Part shown: positions 1 to 8,329 of the stretch, in pieces
Numbering within the stretch: position 1 is the first letter of the stretch
Layout of the letters: the number at the start of each line of letters is the position of its first letter
Source: Desulfuromusa sp.
GTDB lineage: Bacteria > Desulfobacterota > Desulfuromonadia > Desulfuromonadales > Geopsychrobacteraceae
NCBI GenBank assembly: GCA_016744595.1
Contig: JADGEB010000023.1
Span: 1-49,239 of the forward strand
Direction of reading: 5' to 3'
Length of the DNA: 49,239 nt
The notes under the pieces: generated by a model
Database searches by the model: none
Seen by the model: only the letters and a program-made list of their open reading frames with translations
What the model was told of the DNA's origin: nothing
Position numbers and translations under genes: made by a program

Positions 1-78
1 GTTTTCGATTATGTTTGAAGGGCGAATGCCACTACTCTGACCGGCGGGCCATTTACACAAAATACTTTACAGGCCCCC
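1..78. mobile_element. Terminal end of an IS256-like insertion sequence (partial)
   Basis: The bases at 49-75 contain TTTACACAAAATACTTTACA followed by a short C run. This resembles the terminal inverted repeat of IS256 (Mutator-type) elements, which commonly carry a TTTACACAAAAT-type sequence just inside the end. The neighbouring comEC reading frame loses all similarity to ComEC exactly here. The element extends left out of the window, so its transposase, its other end and its target duplication cannot be seen. The boundary near base 76-78 is an estimate from where ComEC sequence stops. Another IS family with a similar end is possible. Confidence 0.55.
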
Positions 79-749
79 AATGCTCTGACCAAGTTGGCAC
101 GGTCTTCGGACATCAACTCCAAGAGAGCAGAAGCAATTTTACTGCGCCATTGCACCATCGCTCGATCAGGAATAATTTCTTGTCGTTTCAAAACCTCTAT
201 ATCTGCTGACTTTTTTACCCAGGCAGTCATGTCTATATGTTGGCTTGCCAAATAACGTGGCCAGTTAAACTCTCCAGGTGTTCCAAAAAGGCGCGGCTTT
301 CGCATCCGGCTTTTGCACCGAACAATATCACCAGGAAACAATTGATCTGTTCCTTCTCCCATGTAAAGCCGCACCCGCAAGGGAGAATCCAGCGATATTG
401 GCTGATTTTTTATTGCAACCGTAGTAACCAGTAGTTCAATCCAGCTACGGCCCTCTGTTAATTGCCTGATATCTGTCAATCTCCCAGTCAAGGTAACTTT
501 TTTCGCCAGTTGGTCGATATGGATAATATCTTGACGTGATGGAAATTGAAGTGGATAACGTAGATTTGAAAAAATAAAAAGGGAGCAAAACAGAAAGACT
601 AAAACCACTCTATTGTATTTATGCAGGAACAAAAACAGCAAAGCAAAAAGAGTGGCGAATAACCAACCAGGAAAGAGCGGTAACGTATAGACCGGAGCCA
701 GAGACAGCCCGGCAATTGTTGCAAATAGAGCAATAAATAATGGCTGCAT
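79..749 (-). pseudogene. comEC: ComEC/Rec2 DNA-uptake channel, N-terminal fragment cut by an insertion sequence
   Basis: ComEC is the inner-membrane channel that carries single-stranded DNA into the cell during transformation; full proteins are usually 700-800 residues. Here only about 223 native residues remain. They comprise several N-terminal membrane segments (about residues 1-65), then the soluble DUF4131-type domain with the typical GTPGEFNWPRYLASQ motif, ending at the RANLVRAL segment that leads into the competence domain. After that the frame runs through the IS end and stops at base 9. The start ATG at 749 follows a GGAG and a run of nine G on the coding strand. It is the last gene of the leftward run, downstream of fbp. 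The competence and beta-lactamase-like domains would have to lie beyond the element if they survive. The family assignment is good, and so is the conclusion that the gene is broken. Confidence 0.75.
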
Positions 750-828
750 ATCCCCCCCCCTCCAGCATTGCAGCTTAACTAATCTTTTAAAAAAAATTAT
801 TTATGAATGTTTAAGTTTTCGCCTTTTT

Positions 829-1800
829 TCAACCAGTCTTGGATTTATCATCTTCCAACTTGCGGATAAACTCTTCAGCAAGAGCAACATCCTTTTTACA
901 ACCAATAAAAACCGGTGAACGTTCATGAATCTGTTCCGGCTGCAGATCAAGAATTGGTCGATGACCATCAGAAGCTGCGCCACCAGCCTGCTCAATCAGA
1001 AAAGCCATCGGACTCAGTTCAAACAGCAATCTCAATTTACCCTGAGGCTGATTCTTCAAATGGGGATAAAAGAAAATTCCCTGTCCCTTGAGTAAAATTT
1101 GGTTAATATCTGGGACAAAACCTCCGCTGTAACGCAACTTAACTCCCCGCTCCTCCAACTTATTAACATAGGCTTCAACTCCAGGAGTGTAGAGATTGCG
1201 TTGTCCGCCCGGAGAATATAGATTCCCCTGCGGCTCAAGAGTAATATTCTCTTGTAGCAGAGTATATTCCCGCAGCATATTCATGCCAAATTCATGCACC
1301 CCTTTGCCGACACTATACACCAACGTTGTTCGGGGGCCATAAAGCACATAGACAGCAGCAACCTGTTTACGCCCTGGTTGCAGCAGATCACACCCTTCAA
1401 AAATTGAGACAATCGTACCAACAGCCAGATTAACATCGACAAGTGATGAACCATCCAACGGATCAAACGCAACCGAATATTTTCCATCACAATCGGGTGA
1501 AACGGGAATAATTTCATCCATCTCTTCCGACATCATATTGGCAACCACACGGGAATGGTCGAGCCTCTTGCGCAAGATCCGATCAGCCAGAACATCCAGC
1601 GCTAGCTGCTGTTCACCGTAAAGGTTTGAAGTACCCGCCACTCCCAAGTCACCAGTACTTATTGAGTGAATAATATATTTAGAAGCTTCAGCAATCTCAC
1701 AAATCAAATGGGTCAAATTTTCGTTTACGTAATGCTCACGCAAATGACGGCGCAAATCGAGCTGAAATTTTGTTTTTCCCGCTTTATTCGTTGGGCTCAT
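829..1800 (-). CDS. fbp: Class I fructose-1,6-bisphosphatase
   Basis: This enzyme hydrolyses fructose 1,6-bisphosphate to fructose 6-phosphate, the committed step of gluconeogenesis, in the cytosol. The 323-residue length fits the family. The diagnostic metal and phosphate-binding segment AFDPLDGSSLVDVNLAVGT lies near residues 112-130, and a SGGFVPDINQ-type substrate segment and a C-terminal GGAASDG motif follow. A GGAGG sits about 7 bases before the ATG at 1800. It is separated from the CysZ-like gene upstream by about 145 bases with no obvious feature, and from comEC' downstream by about 80 bases. An acetate-oxidising organism would need it for sugar synthesis; that is inference. Confidence 0.93.
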   Translation of the reverse strand: MSPTNKAGKTKFQLDLRRHLREHYVNENLTHLICEIAEASKYIIHSISTGDLGVAGTSNLYGEQQLALDVLADRILRKRLDHSRVVANMMSEEMDEIIPVSPDCDGKYSVAFDPLDGSSLVDVNLAVGTIVSIFEGCDLLQPGRKQVAAVYVLYGPRTTLVYSVGKGVHEFGMNMLREYTLLQENITLEPQGNLYSPGGQRNLYTPGVEAYVNKLEERGVKLRYSGGFVPDINQILLKGQGIFFYPHLKNQPQGKLRLLFELSPMAFLIEQAGGAASDGHRPILDLQPEQIHERSPVFIGCKKDVALAEEFIRKLEDDKSKTG

Positions 1801-1945
1801 TGGACTGAAACCTCCCTGGATTCAGTAAAATTAGGTACAAAGATTTATTGCAGCATAACCGACACACAGTCTATCCCAATTCAAATCAAGCAGCAACCAT
1901 GAACTTACATTAATCTCAATTTTATTGAGTATCTTCAGATTGATA

Positions 1946-2731
1946 CTACTTTTGGTGCTCGATTCGGGGGAAATCACACCACAACAGAGTAGCACCAACC
2001 ACTGCAAGCGGAATGCAAAAGAATTGGATAAAGGGGATTGCAAGCATACAAAAAACTCCGCAGGCATAGCCAAGCATGAGAATGGGATGCTTGAAGATAT
2101 AGCGACGTTGTTCAGCAAAATTCATTTGTTTACGCATCAACACAAAAGCCATGTATTCAATAACAAGAAAAAACAATGTAAATACAGGAGCGAGAACAGC
2201 GTAGATCAGCGACCCAATTCCGGGAATAAAGTTGATACCAAACAGCAGGGTCATACAAAAAACAAATACTGCCATTTTCTTTATTTCAACGAAAAGTGCA
2301 TACCGAGATTCTTTCCAGAAACGTTGTAAACTAAAAGGGTCGTCATCTTGGATTCCGCTGATCAACGACTCAGCTTTTTCTGAAAGAAGTTCATTAAACG
2401 GAGAAGCAATCAAATTGCCAATAACGGTAAATGAAAAGAAGACAACAACCGTGGTCAGCAACAAGGCAATTGTCCAGGCTAAATAATAGAGGAGAACTCC
2501 ATACCAGACTTCGGTACTCGGTGCGTAGGCGTCCAATATCCCGTTAAACAAATCAAGCCCAAAATAGACCGTCATGCTAAACACCAGAAGATTAATAAAA
2601 AATGGAATAGCCAAAAACTTTAACAACCCAGGTTTCTGTCGAAGAAACTTAGCAGCTCGCAATGGATAACTGAAGCCGCGAGCAAAACCAGCAACCGGCT
2701 TGACAGCAGTTGAAGCAACAGCTCTGATCAT
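1946..2731 (-). CDS. CysZ/EI24 family integral membrane protein
   Basis: The protein has about 261 residues with several hydrophobic segments. An opening amphipathic stretch (GFARGFSYPLRAAKFL) and the internal pattern of a long helix pair, a SPFNELLSEKAE segment and another hydrophobic pair are typical of the EI24/CysZ (formerly DUF540) family. E. coli CysZ is a sulfate permease feeding cysteine synthesis. Many family members have no proven substrate and there is no sulfate gene nearby, so a transport role is only a guess. The ATG at 2731 overlaps the stop of the SDR gene as ATGA, which suggests translational coupling; a TTG five codons earlier is the alternative start. Confidence 0.7.
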   Translation of the reverse strand: MIRAVASTAVKPVAGFARGFSYPLRAAKFLRQKPGLLKFLAIPFFINLLVFSMTVYFGLDLFNGILDAYAPSTEVWYGVLLYYLAWTIALLLTTVVVFFSFTVIGNLIASPFNELLSEKAESLISGIQDDDPFSLQRFWKESRYALFVEIKKMAVFVFCMTLLFGINFIPGIGSLIYAVLAPVFTLFFLVIEYMAFVLMRKQMNFAEQRRYIFKHPILMLGYACGVFCMLAIPFIQFFCIPLAVVGATLLWCDFPRIEHQK

Positions 2732-3603
2732 GAGGTCGTCCGGCAAGCGATCAAACCTTTTTCAAGGGTTGGGTAACGTAATTCAATACCTAACTTGTCC
2801 AACATTTTTCGATTTGTCATCCGGCGCGATTCTTTTAGGAAGGAAAAGGTTAGCGGATTCATCTCTTTTTCTGCTTCTACCCAACTCAACTGTTTAGGTT
2901 GCGGTAATTCGTACAGGTCGGCAACAGCCATAAAATAATCACTCATACTACTTTCCTGACCATCACAAACATTGAAGATGTCCCCACCCTCCCCCCTTTC
3001 CATCGCTGCCAGACAAATCTGCACAAGATCCAGACTATGAATCCGATTGGTCCTGGGAGCATCCTCCGGCTTCAATACTTCATGCCCCTTTGTCAGTTGA
3101 GAAATTGGCAACCGCCCTGGCCCATAGATCCCGGTGACACGCAGAATCACCAGATCAAAACCAAACTTTTCTGCCTGTTCTTTTAGTTGCTGCTCTGCAC
3201 TAACCCGACGTTTCGCCCGACTGGTTTGCGGATTGACTGGCGTCTCTTCGGTTACTAAATCATCGTCACAATTTCCATAAACACCACTGGTGCTGATGTA
3301 AACAATCTTGGCAGGATAATTATCCACAGATAAAATCCGGCAGAAGTTCAACATCCGGTAATCACTTGAGCCTCCTCCTTGAGGCGGCATAAAATAAAAC
3401 AGTTTCTGTCCATGAACAGATATTTCTGGAACATCCTCTCGATAGTCAAAATTAGCAATAATCGTTTCTATCCCAGCCGACTGTGGGACATTGGTACCTT
3501 CCTCAAAATGGATTGTCGCCTGAACTTGATGCCCCTGCTTAATCAACTCTCGGGAAACCCGAAAGCCAATATCGCCACAACCGATCATAGTAAAGTTGCT
3601 CAT
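2728..3603 (-). CDS. NAD(P)-dependent epimerase/dehydratase-like SDR (YeeZ type)
   Basis: This is an extended short-chain dehydrogenase fold of about 291 residues. It opens with MSNFTMIGCGDIGFRVSREL, in which GCGDIG is the dinucleotide-binding glycine motif. The segment YISTSGVYG, with a Tyr at the catalytic position, and the later LRVTGIYGPGR are characteristic of nucleotide-sugar epimerase-like proteins of the YeeZ group. The substrate is unknown. The usual downstream Lys of the YxxxK pair is not obvious, as is common in this subgroup. The start at 3603 is preferred over one nine codons earlier because GGAG lies 6 bases upstream. It overlaps the CysZ-like gene by four bases and follows pepN closely. 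Confidence 0.75.
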   Translation of the reverse strand: MSNFTMIGCGDIGFRVSRELIKQGHQVQATIHFEEGTNVPQSAGIETIIANFDYREDVPEISVHGQKLFYFMPPQGGGSSDYRMLNFCRILSVDNYPAKIVYISTSGVYGNCDDDLVTEETPVNPQTSRAKRRVSAEQQLKEQAEKFGFDLVILRVTGIYGPGRLPISQLTKGHEVLKPEDAPRTNRIHSLDLVQICLAAMERGEGGDIFNVCDGQESSMSDYFMAVADLYELPQPKQLSWVEAEKEMNPLTFSFLKESRRMTNRKMLDKLGIELRYPTLEKGLIACRTTS

Positions 3604-3634
3604 TTTTTCTCCAGTTTTGATAGCTCGCAATACT

Positions 3635-6298
3635 TTACTGCAAACTCTTATTTATGATTTCGTAAAGGTCTCGAGACAGGTCTGACTGCTGCAAACGAAG
3701 TAGTTCCTGCCGCATCAACTCACGCCGGATCGGTTCCAACCGTTTCCAGCGGGTCAGCGGTGCAGCCATTCGTGCAGCGACCTGCGGATTACGCTGATCA
3801 AGCTGCATGATCTGCTCAACCAACAGCTGGTATCCAGCACCATCATCACGATGAAAAACAGCTAAATTTTGGTAAAAAGCACCAAGCAATGCTCGTACCC
3901 GGTTTGGATTACTCAAAGTAAACTCGGGATGTTGAATCAGATTTTCAACCTCAGAAAAAGTATCAGCTCGATGAGATAATGCTAGAATACTGAACCACTT
4001 ATCAAGCAACAATGGATGCTTTTTCCACTGCTGATAATACTCATCAATTATTCCCTGTCGTTCTTCTCCATTGCTATCGACCAGCAGAGTAAAAGCTGCC
4101 AGCCGATCAGTCATGTTTGTTGCTGTGCTATATTGGTGCAAACAAAGTTCGCTATTTTGCTGCTCCAAGCGCATCAGAATAGAAAGGGAAAAGTTGGCCA
4201 AACTCCGTTGTCCAACCGCTACAGGATCAAGCGAATAAGCCGTTTCGGAAGAAAAGCATTCTCCATATCGTTCTGCCAATAAAGTCTGACCATCTGACGC
4301 CAGCTGTCTGATTGCCTGATCGCGAACGTCCCTAATGGCCTGTGGATTATACTCAGACAATTGATCTGCCAGATACTGTTCGCTCGGCAGGGTTAACAAT
4401 TGAGTCAATAAGCTCTTGTCTGCCTGACGATCTGTCAATGCTTTTTTCCAAGCGTCAACAAAGATCGATTGTAAGGAAAAAGCCTCCCCCATCTCAAGAT
4501 CATGGTACATCCGCAGCAATTCATTCATCGCAAGGGTCTGACCTGCTTCCCAACGATTAAAAGAGTCACTGTCGTGAGCCATGCGAAACGCCAACTCTTC
4601 ATCAGTGAAATCACATTGTAAACGAACCGGTGCAGAAAATTCCCTTAATGGAGAAAGTGTAGGCTGCTTCTCAAGCCCAACAAAAGTGAACTTCTGGGTC
4701 TGCTCAGTCAGCTCAAGGACTCGGGTCGTAGCTCCCGACCTCAGCTCTCCAGAAAATTGCAGCGAAATATCTTTCCCAGAACCATCCAGCAAACCAACAG
4801 CAATCGGAATGTGAAATGGTCGCCTTTCCTTCCGATCAGGGGCTGATGGGCAGGATTGAGAAATTTCAAGCGTCAAACTTTGCCGAGAAGCATCATAGCT
4901 CTGCACTATCTGCAACTGTGGAGTTCCGGCCTGCGAATACCAGCGCTTGAATGTTGTTAGATCAATACTCCCAGCCTCTTCCATTGCCACAACAAAATCG
5001 TCGCAGGTTGCGGCCTGACCATCATGTCGTTTGAGATACAATTGAACTCCAGCAACAAATTTTTCTTCGCCAAGCAGGGTCTGCATCATCCGGATGACTT
5101 CAGCCCCCTTATTGTATATTGTCGTGGTGTAGAAATTATTAATTTCCAGATAGTACGCAGGGCGAACCGGGTGTGACATCGGACCAGCATCTTCGGGGAA
5201 CTGATACTGGCGTAAAACTCGCACATCATCAATTCGCTTAACAGCGGCTGAGTTCATTTCAGCAGAGAACTGCTGATCACGAAAAACGGTCAATCCCTCC
5301 TTCAGACTAAGCTGAAACCAATCCCTGCACGTAACCCGATTGCCGGTCCAGTTATGAAAATATTCGTGACCAATGACTGATTCAACACCTAAATAATCGG
5401 TATCAGTTGCCGTATCAGGGTGCGCTAAAACATATTTTGAGTTAAAAACGTTCAGCCCCTTGTTTTCCATCGCCCCCATGTTGAAGTCATCAACAGCAAC
5501 AATCATATATCGGTCAAGATCATATTCTAGGCCAAAAGCCTCTTCATCCCACTGCATCGATTTTTTCAATGAAAGCATGGCATGATCACAATAATCGCTG
5601 TTGCGGTCCTCAACATAAATCTGCAACAAAACATCCCGACCAGATGTTGTCGTGTAATGATCCTCCAGACAAACCAGATCACCAGCGACCAAGGCAAACA
5701 AATAACTCGGTTTGAGGAATGGGTCTTCCCATACAGCGAAATGACGACCATTGCGCAAATCCCCTTGCTCTAGCAAATTTCCATTGCTCAGCAGAACCGA
5801 ATACTTTTGATCCGCCTCAATTCGCACCCGAAACATGGCAAGAACATCTGGGCGATCTGGATAGTAGGTCATTCGGCGAAATCCCTGCGCCTCACATTGG
5901 GTGCAGAAATTTCCACTGGTCAAGTAGAGACCTTCCAGAGCAGTGTTATTTAAAGGATCGATCTGCGTTTGGATTTCCAGGGTAAATTTTTCAGACACCC
6001 TATTAATTTGCAAACTTTCGTCACATTGTAAATAATCACTTGAGGTAAGTGCCTTGTCATCAAGTTTAATTTCGAGCAATATAAGCTGTTCACCATCCAA
6101 GATCAGAGGTTCCGTAACCCCTTTTCTATCCGGGTTCAGAGACATTTGCAGAATCGAAGAAACCTGCGTTGCAGAATCGAGAAGATTAAAATTCAGTTCA
6201 ACCTGTTCAACGAGATAGGCAGGTGTTTTATAATCTTTAAGACAAATACTTACAGGAGTTTTTGAGGTAGTATTCATTGTAAATACCCATTTATTCAT
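3635..6298 (-). CDS. pepN: Aminopeptidase N, M1 family zinc metallopeptidase
   Basis: PepN removes N-terminal amino acids from peptides in the cytosol as part of protein turnover. The 887 residues match the bacterial PepN subfamily (about 870). The exopeptidase motif GAMEN is at residues 275-279. The zinc site HEYFH is at 311-315, with the third ligand in the KEGLTVF segment, Glu334. The C-terminal half is helical, as in E. coli PepN. The ATG at 6298 overlaps the stop of the upstream membrane-anchored gene by 8 bases. A second in-frame ATG at 6274 gives an N-terminus closer to the E. coli length, and neither has a strong ribosome site. The product call is firm; only the start is uncertain. 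Confidence 0.95.
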   Translation of the reverse strand: MNKWVFTMNTTSKTPVSICLKDYKTPAYLVEQVELNFNLLDSATQVSSILQMSLNPDRKGVTEPLILDGEQLILLEIKLDDKALTSSDYLQCDESLQINRVSEKFTLEIQTQIDPLNNTALEGLYLTSGNFCTQCEAQGFRRMTYYPDRPDVLAMFRVRIEADQKYSVLLSNGNLLEQGDLRNGRHFAVWEDPFLKPSYLFALVAGDLVCLEDHYTTTSGRDVLLQIYVEDRNSDYCDHAMLSLKKSMQWDEEAFGLEYDLDRYMIVAVDDFNMGAMENKGLNVFNSKYVLAHPDTATDTDYLGVESVIGHEYFHNWTGNRVTCRDWFQLSLKEGLTVFRDQQFSAEMNSAAVKRIDDVRVLRQYQFPEDAGPMSHPVRPAYYLEINNFYTTTIYNKGAEVIRMMQTLLGEEKFVAGVQLYLKRHDGQAATCDDFVVAMEEAGSIDLTTFKRWYSQAGTPQLQIVQSYDASRQSLTLEISQSCPSAPDRKERRPFHIPIAVGLLDGSGKDISLQFSGELRSGATTRVLELTEQTQKFTFVGLEKQPTLSPLREFSAPVRLQCDFTDEELAFRMAHDSDSFNRWEAGQTLAMNELLRMYHDLEMGEAFSLQSIFVDAWKKALTDRQADKSLLTQLLTLPSEQYLADQLSEYNPQAIRDVRDQAIRQLASDGQTLLAERYGECFSSETAYSLDPVAVGQRSLANFSLSILMRLEQQNSELCLHQYSTATNMTDRLAAFTLLVDSNGEERQGIIDEYYQQWKKHPLLLDKWFSILALSHRADTFSEVENLIQHPEFTLSNPNRVRALLGAFYQNLAVFHRDDGAGYQLLVEQIMQLDQRNPQVAARMAAPLTRWKRLEPIRRELMRQELLRLQQSDLSRDLYEIINKSLQ

Positions 6299-6980
6299 TT
6301 AGTTGAAGATGAAGTTGTCCTTCTTGGACACTGATTGTATCAACTCCGTCAGAAAAGGTTTTCCAAAACCCTTCATCAGTGCCAAATTGTTCGATTAGAT
6401 CAATGTTTTTAAGACCGCCCATCCATGCAGCAGGAACAGGCACGCCCATGATGCTGACTCCTCTGATTTTCACTACAGGCCGAGCCTCACGATAAGCGAG
6501 TTCTACACCAGCTTTAACTCGCAGGACCTTGCCTCCCAGCATTGGAAAGTCGGGGTCAACCGGGATCAGGAGTTTTGCACTGACCAGGTTGTCAGTCAGA
6601 TCGATGGCCAATTTGTTTGCCAGATCGGCATTTTTTGCCAGTAAAGAATTGATTTCCCGCTCACTCAGGGTGATATCTCGAGACGCACCCTTTTCACTAT
6701 AGGCCTCGGGGTTAAGACGACCATCTAATAATTTCTTAGCTGAAGTATTTTTTCTACTCGTTGGATATCCAGTTGAACTTTCAAACGCCTCAAACCGTCG
6801 CAGCTTCTCCTCTAACTGCTTTTCTTCCTGCTGGCTTAAAACAATCGGAGTAAAAGGTTGGGGAAAAAACCAGGCTCTGGCCGCAAAAATTGTTCCAACA
6901 ACGGTCAATAGCATGACGAGAAGAATAATGCCGAATACCTGTATACCTGAAAACCCTTTTTTCTCTGGCGCACCGACCAT
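6291..6980 (-). CDS. Membrane-anchored periplasmic protein of unknown function
   Basis: No family was recognised with confidence. The roughly 229-residue protein has a short cytoplasmic N-terminus, one strong membrane helix at about residues 14-37 (GIILLVMLLTVVGTIFAARA), and a soluble part with a charged helical segment (QQEEKQLEEKLRRFEAFE) followed by a mixed region rich in short strands. The layout suggests a single-span protein facing the periplasm. The start at 6980 is chosen because GGAG lies six bases upstream; an ATG two codons earlier directly abuts the same site. The gene sits 11 bases after dcd and overlaps pepN, so it is probably co-transcribed with both. Confidence 0.6.
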   Translation of the reverse strand: MVGAPEKKGFSGIQVFGIILLVMLLTVVGTIFAARAWFFPQPFTPIVLSQQEEKQLEEKLRRFEAFESSTGYPTSRKNTSAKKLLDGRLNPEAYSEKGASRDITLSEREINSLLAKNADLANKLAIDLTDNLVSAKLLIPVDPDFPMLGGKVLRVKAGVELAYREARPVVKIRGVSIMGVPVPAAWMGGLKNIDLIEQFGTDEGFWKTFSDGVDTISVQEGQLHLQLNE

Positions 6981-6991
6981 AAACATCTCCG

Positions 6992-7519
6992 CTAATCTCC
7001 GGTTTCGTAATCCTTGAATAAGAGGCTCGTTTGAATCCCCTGATTATTCTGATATTTTCCGCTTGAATAATTCTCGTGATCACCTTCGAGAGTGTGATAA
7101 TAAATCTGGCAGATTTCAACTCCTGAGTAGATTCTGATCGGCTGAACGCAGAATATTTCCAGCGTCCAGAACCCCTTGAAACCAACATCACCAAACCCTG
7201 CCGTCACATGGATAAACAATCCAAGTCGCCCAACCGAAGAACGTCCTTCCAGCATTGGCACCAGATTCTCAGTTTCGGTGTATTCAATGGTTCTACCCAG
7301 ATATAAGCGGTTAGGTTCCAAAAGCAACCCATCGGCAGGAATCCTGATTTTTTGATAGGGGTTGTCCTTTTTCATATCCAGAGGAGAATCACTATAGATG
7401 ATCAATTCATCAGACAATGACAGATTGTAACTGTTGGGATTAAGCCGACCCTTGTCAAAAGGTTTGATAATAATATCACCATTAACTCTGTTTGCTATTT
7501 CCTTACCAGATAAAATCAT
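6992..7519 (-). CDS. dcd: dCTP deaminase
   Basis: Dcd converts dCTP to dUTP, supplying the precursor of dTMP. The 175-residue protein has the family signature EGRSSVGRLGLFIHVTAGFG at residues 91-110, followed by DVGFKGFWTLE. Glu121 is at the position of the catalytic glutamate (E138 in E. coli). The N-terminal NPNSYNLSLSDEL segment is also typical. It is shorter than the E. coli enzyme (193). Whether it also has the dUTPase activity of bifunctional archaeal relatives cannot be told. It lies 45 bases downstream of the small ferredoxin gene in the same direction. Confidence 0.93.
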   Translation of the reverse strand: MILSGKEIANRVNGDIIIKPFDKGRLNPNSYNLSLSDELIIYSDSPLDMKKDNPYQKIRIPADGLLLEPNRLYLGRTIEYTETENLVPMLEGRSSVGRLGLFIHVTAGFGDVGFKGFWTLEIFCVQPIRIYSGVEICQIYYHTLEGDHENYSSGKYQNNQGIQTSLLFKDYETGD

Positions 7520-7564
7520 TGGATATACCTATCAACAAATTATTAACCAGTTGTTTTTGCATAA

Positions 7565-7768
7565 TTAAAAACCACAACCAACTCCGGCATAGTCGTCTTC
7601 ATATTCAATAGCGCTCTTGGGACAAGCCGGGATACAAAGGCCATCCAGATCACATTTAGCTTCATCCAGAACGGCCTTACCATCGACCAAACTGATCGCG
7701 TTCTCCGGGCAAACCTTGATACATTTAGCACTTCCGCAACACAAATTCTGATCTATAACAATCCGCAT
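7565..7768 (-). CDS. Small ferredoxin with altered cluster-ligand motifs
   Basis: This 67-residue protein has two ferredoxin half-repeats, each ending in a CP pair. A normal 2[4Fe-4S] ferredoxin has CxxCxxCxxxCP twice. Here the first motif is C10 C11 G S13 A K C16 I K V C20 P, with Ser where the second Cys should be and an extra Cys beside the first. The second motif is C39 D L D42 G L C45 I P A C49 P, with Asp at the second Cys. Asp at this position is known in ferredoxins that hold a [4Fe-4S] cluster with an Asp ligand or interconvert with [3Fe-4S]. An extra C65 lies near the end. It probably acts as a soluble electron carrier. The partner is unknown and the neighbours (dcd, pepN) do not help. 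Confidence 0.85.
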   Translation of the reverse strand: MRIVIDQNLCCGSAKCIKVCPENAISLVDGKAVLDEAKCDLDGLCIPACPKSAIEYEDDYAGVGCGF

Positions 7769-7906
7769 AATTACTAACTCTCTTTTAGAAGTTGACTACA
7801 GATAACTTTAACTGGACATATCCTAGTGAAACGCACAAGGCCGGGTCAAGAAATGAAGTCACGTGATAATTTATTTTATCGCTGCTAGAAAGCATGTTAC
7901 TTTTTG

Positions 7907-8224
7907 TTATTCTCGAAGAGCACCGCAAGACCAACAAGCACCAAAATGCCCTTCACTACGTTCTCCGCAAGTAGGACAATCCCAACTTGATTCCAAGCGA
8001 TTGTCGTTTGCAAACCAAGCTTTTAAAAACATTTGAGCCCGTGGAAAAGCCTCGTCATCAATCACCCAAAGCTCTGGACAACATTCAACAAAAGGTATTT
8101 CTCCAACAGCTGAAGAGAGCTGGTCATTACGCAGAGAACATTTTATACCTTCCTTGGCAAGAATTTCTTTGAGCAAACCAGCCTGTGGTCGATCCCAATA
8201 ATTAAATATATGCAGCTTTTTCAT
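7907..8224 (-). CDS. DUF2007-type signal-transducing domain with C-terminal zinc ribbon
   Basis: The 105-residue protein starts with a compact alpha/beta domain (MKKLHIFNYWDRPQAGLLKEIL, then GIKCSLRND and PELWVIDDEAFPRAQMFL). This matches the putative prokaryotic signal-transducing DUF2007 pattern, a small ferredoxin-like fold with PII-like arrangement. Residues 83-100 add a CxxC-x10-CxxC zinc ribbon (CPTCGE ... CWSCG). Its function is unknown. It stands alone, divergent from ilvA, and the ribosome site is weak. Confidence 0.65.
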   Translation of the reverse strand: MKKLHIFNYWDRPQAGLLKEILAKEGIKCSLRNDQLSSAVGEIPFVECCPELWVIDDEAFPRAQMFLKAWFANDNRLESSWDCPTCGERSEGHFGACWSCGALRE

Positions 8225-8329
8225 GGCAACCAGTATATCATTTCCAGCGTCATTTTATAAAGAGACCTAAAGTGCTTAGTTTTACTGTCAAGCGCATCGC
8301 CCCATATATTTAAAAAATAGCTTATCGAC

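Noticed and set aside
1925-2329. A 134-residue plus-strand frame opposite the CysZ-like gene
   Set aside because: Composition is Lys/Asn/His-rich shadow sequence; the minus-strand gene has clear membrane helices and operon context.
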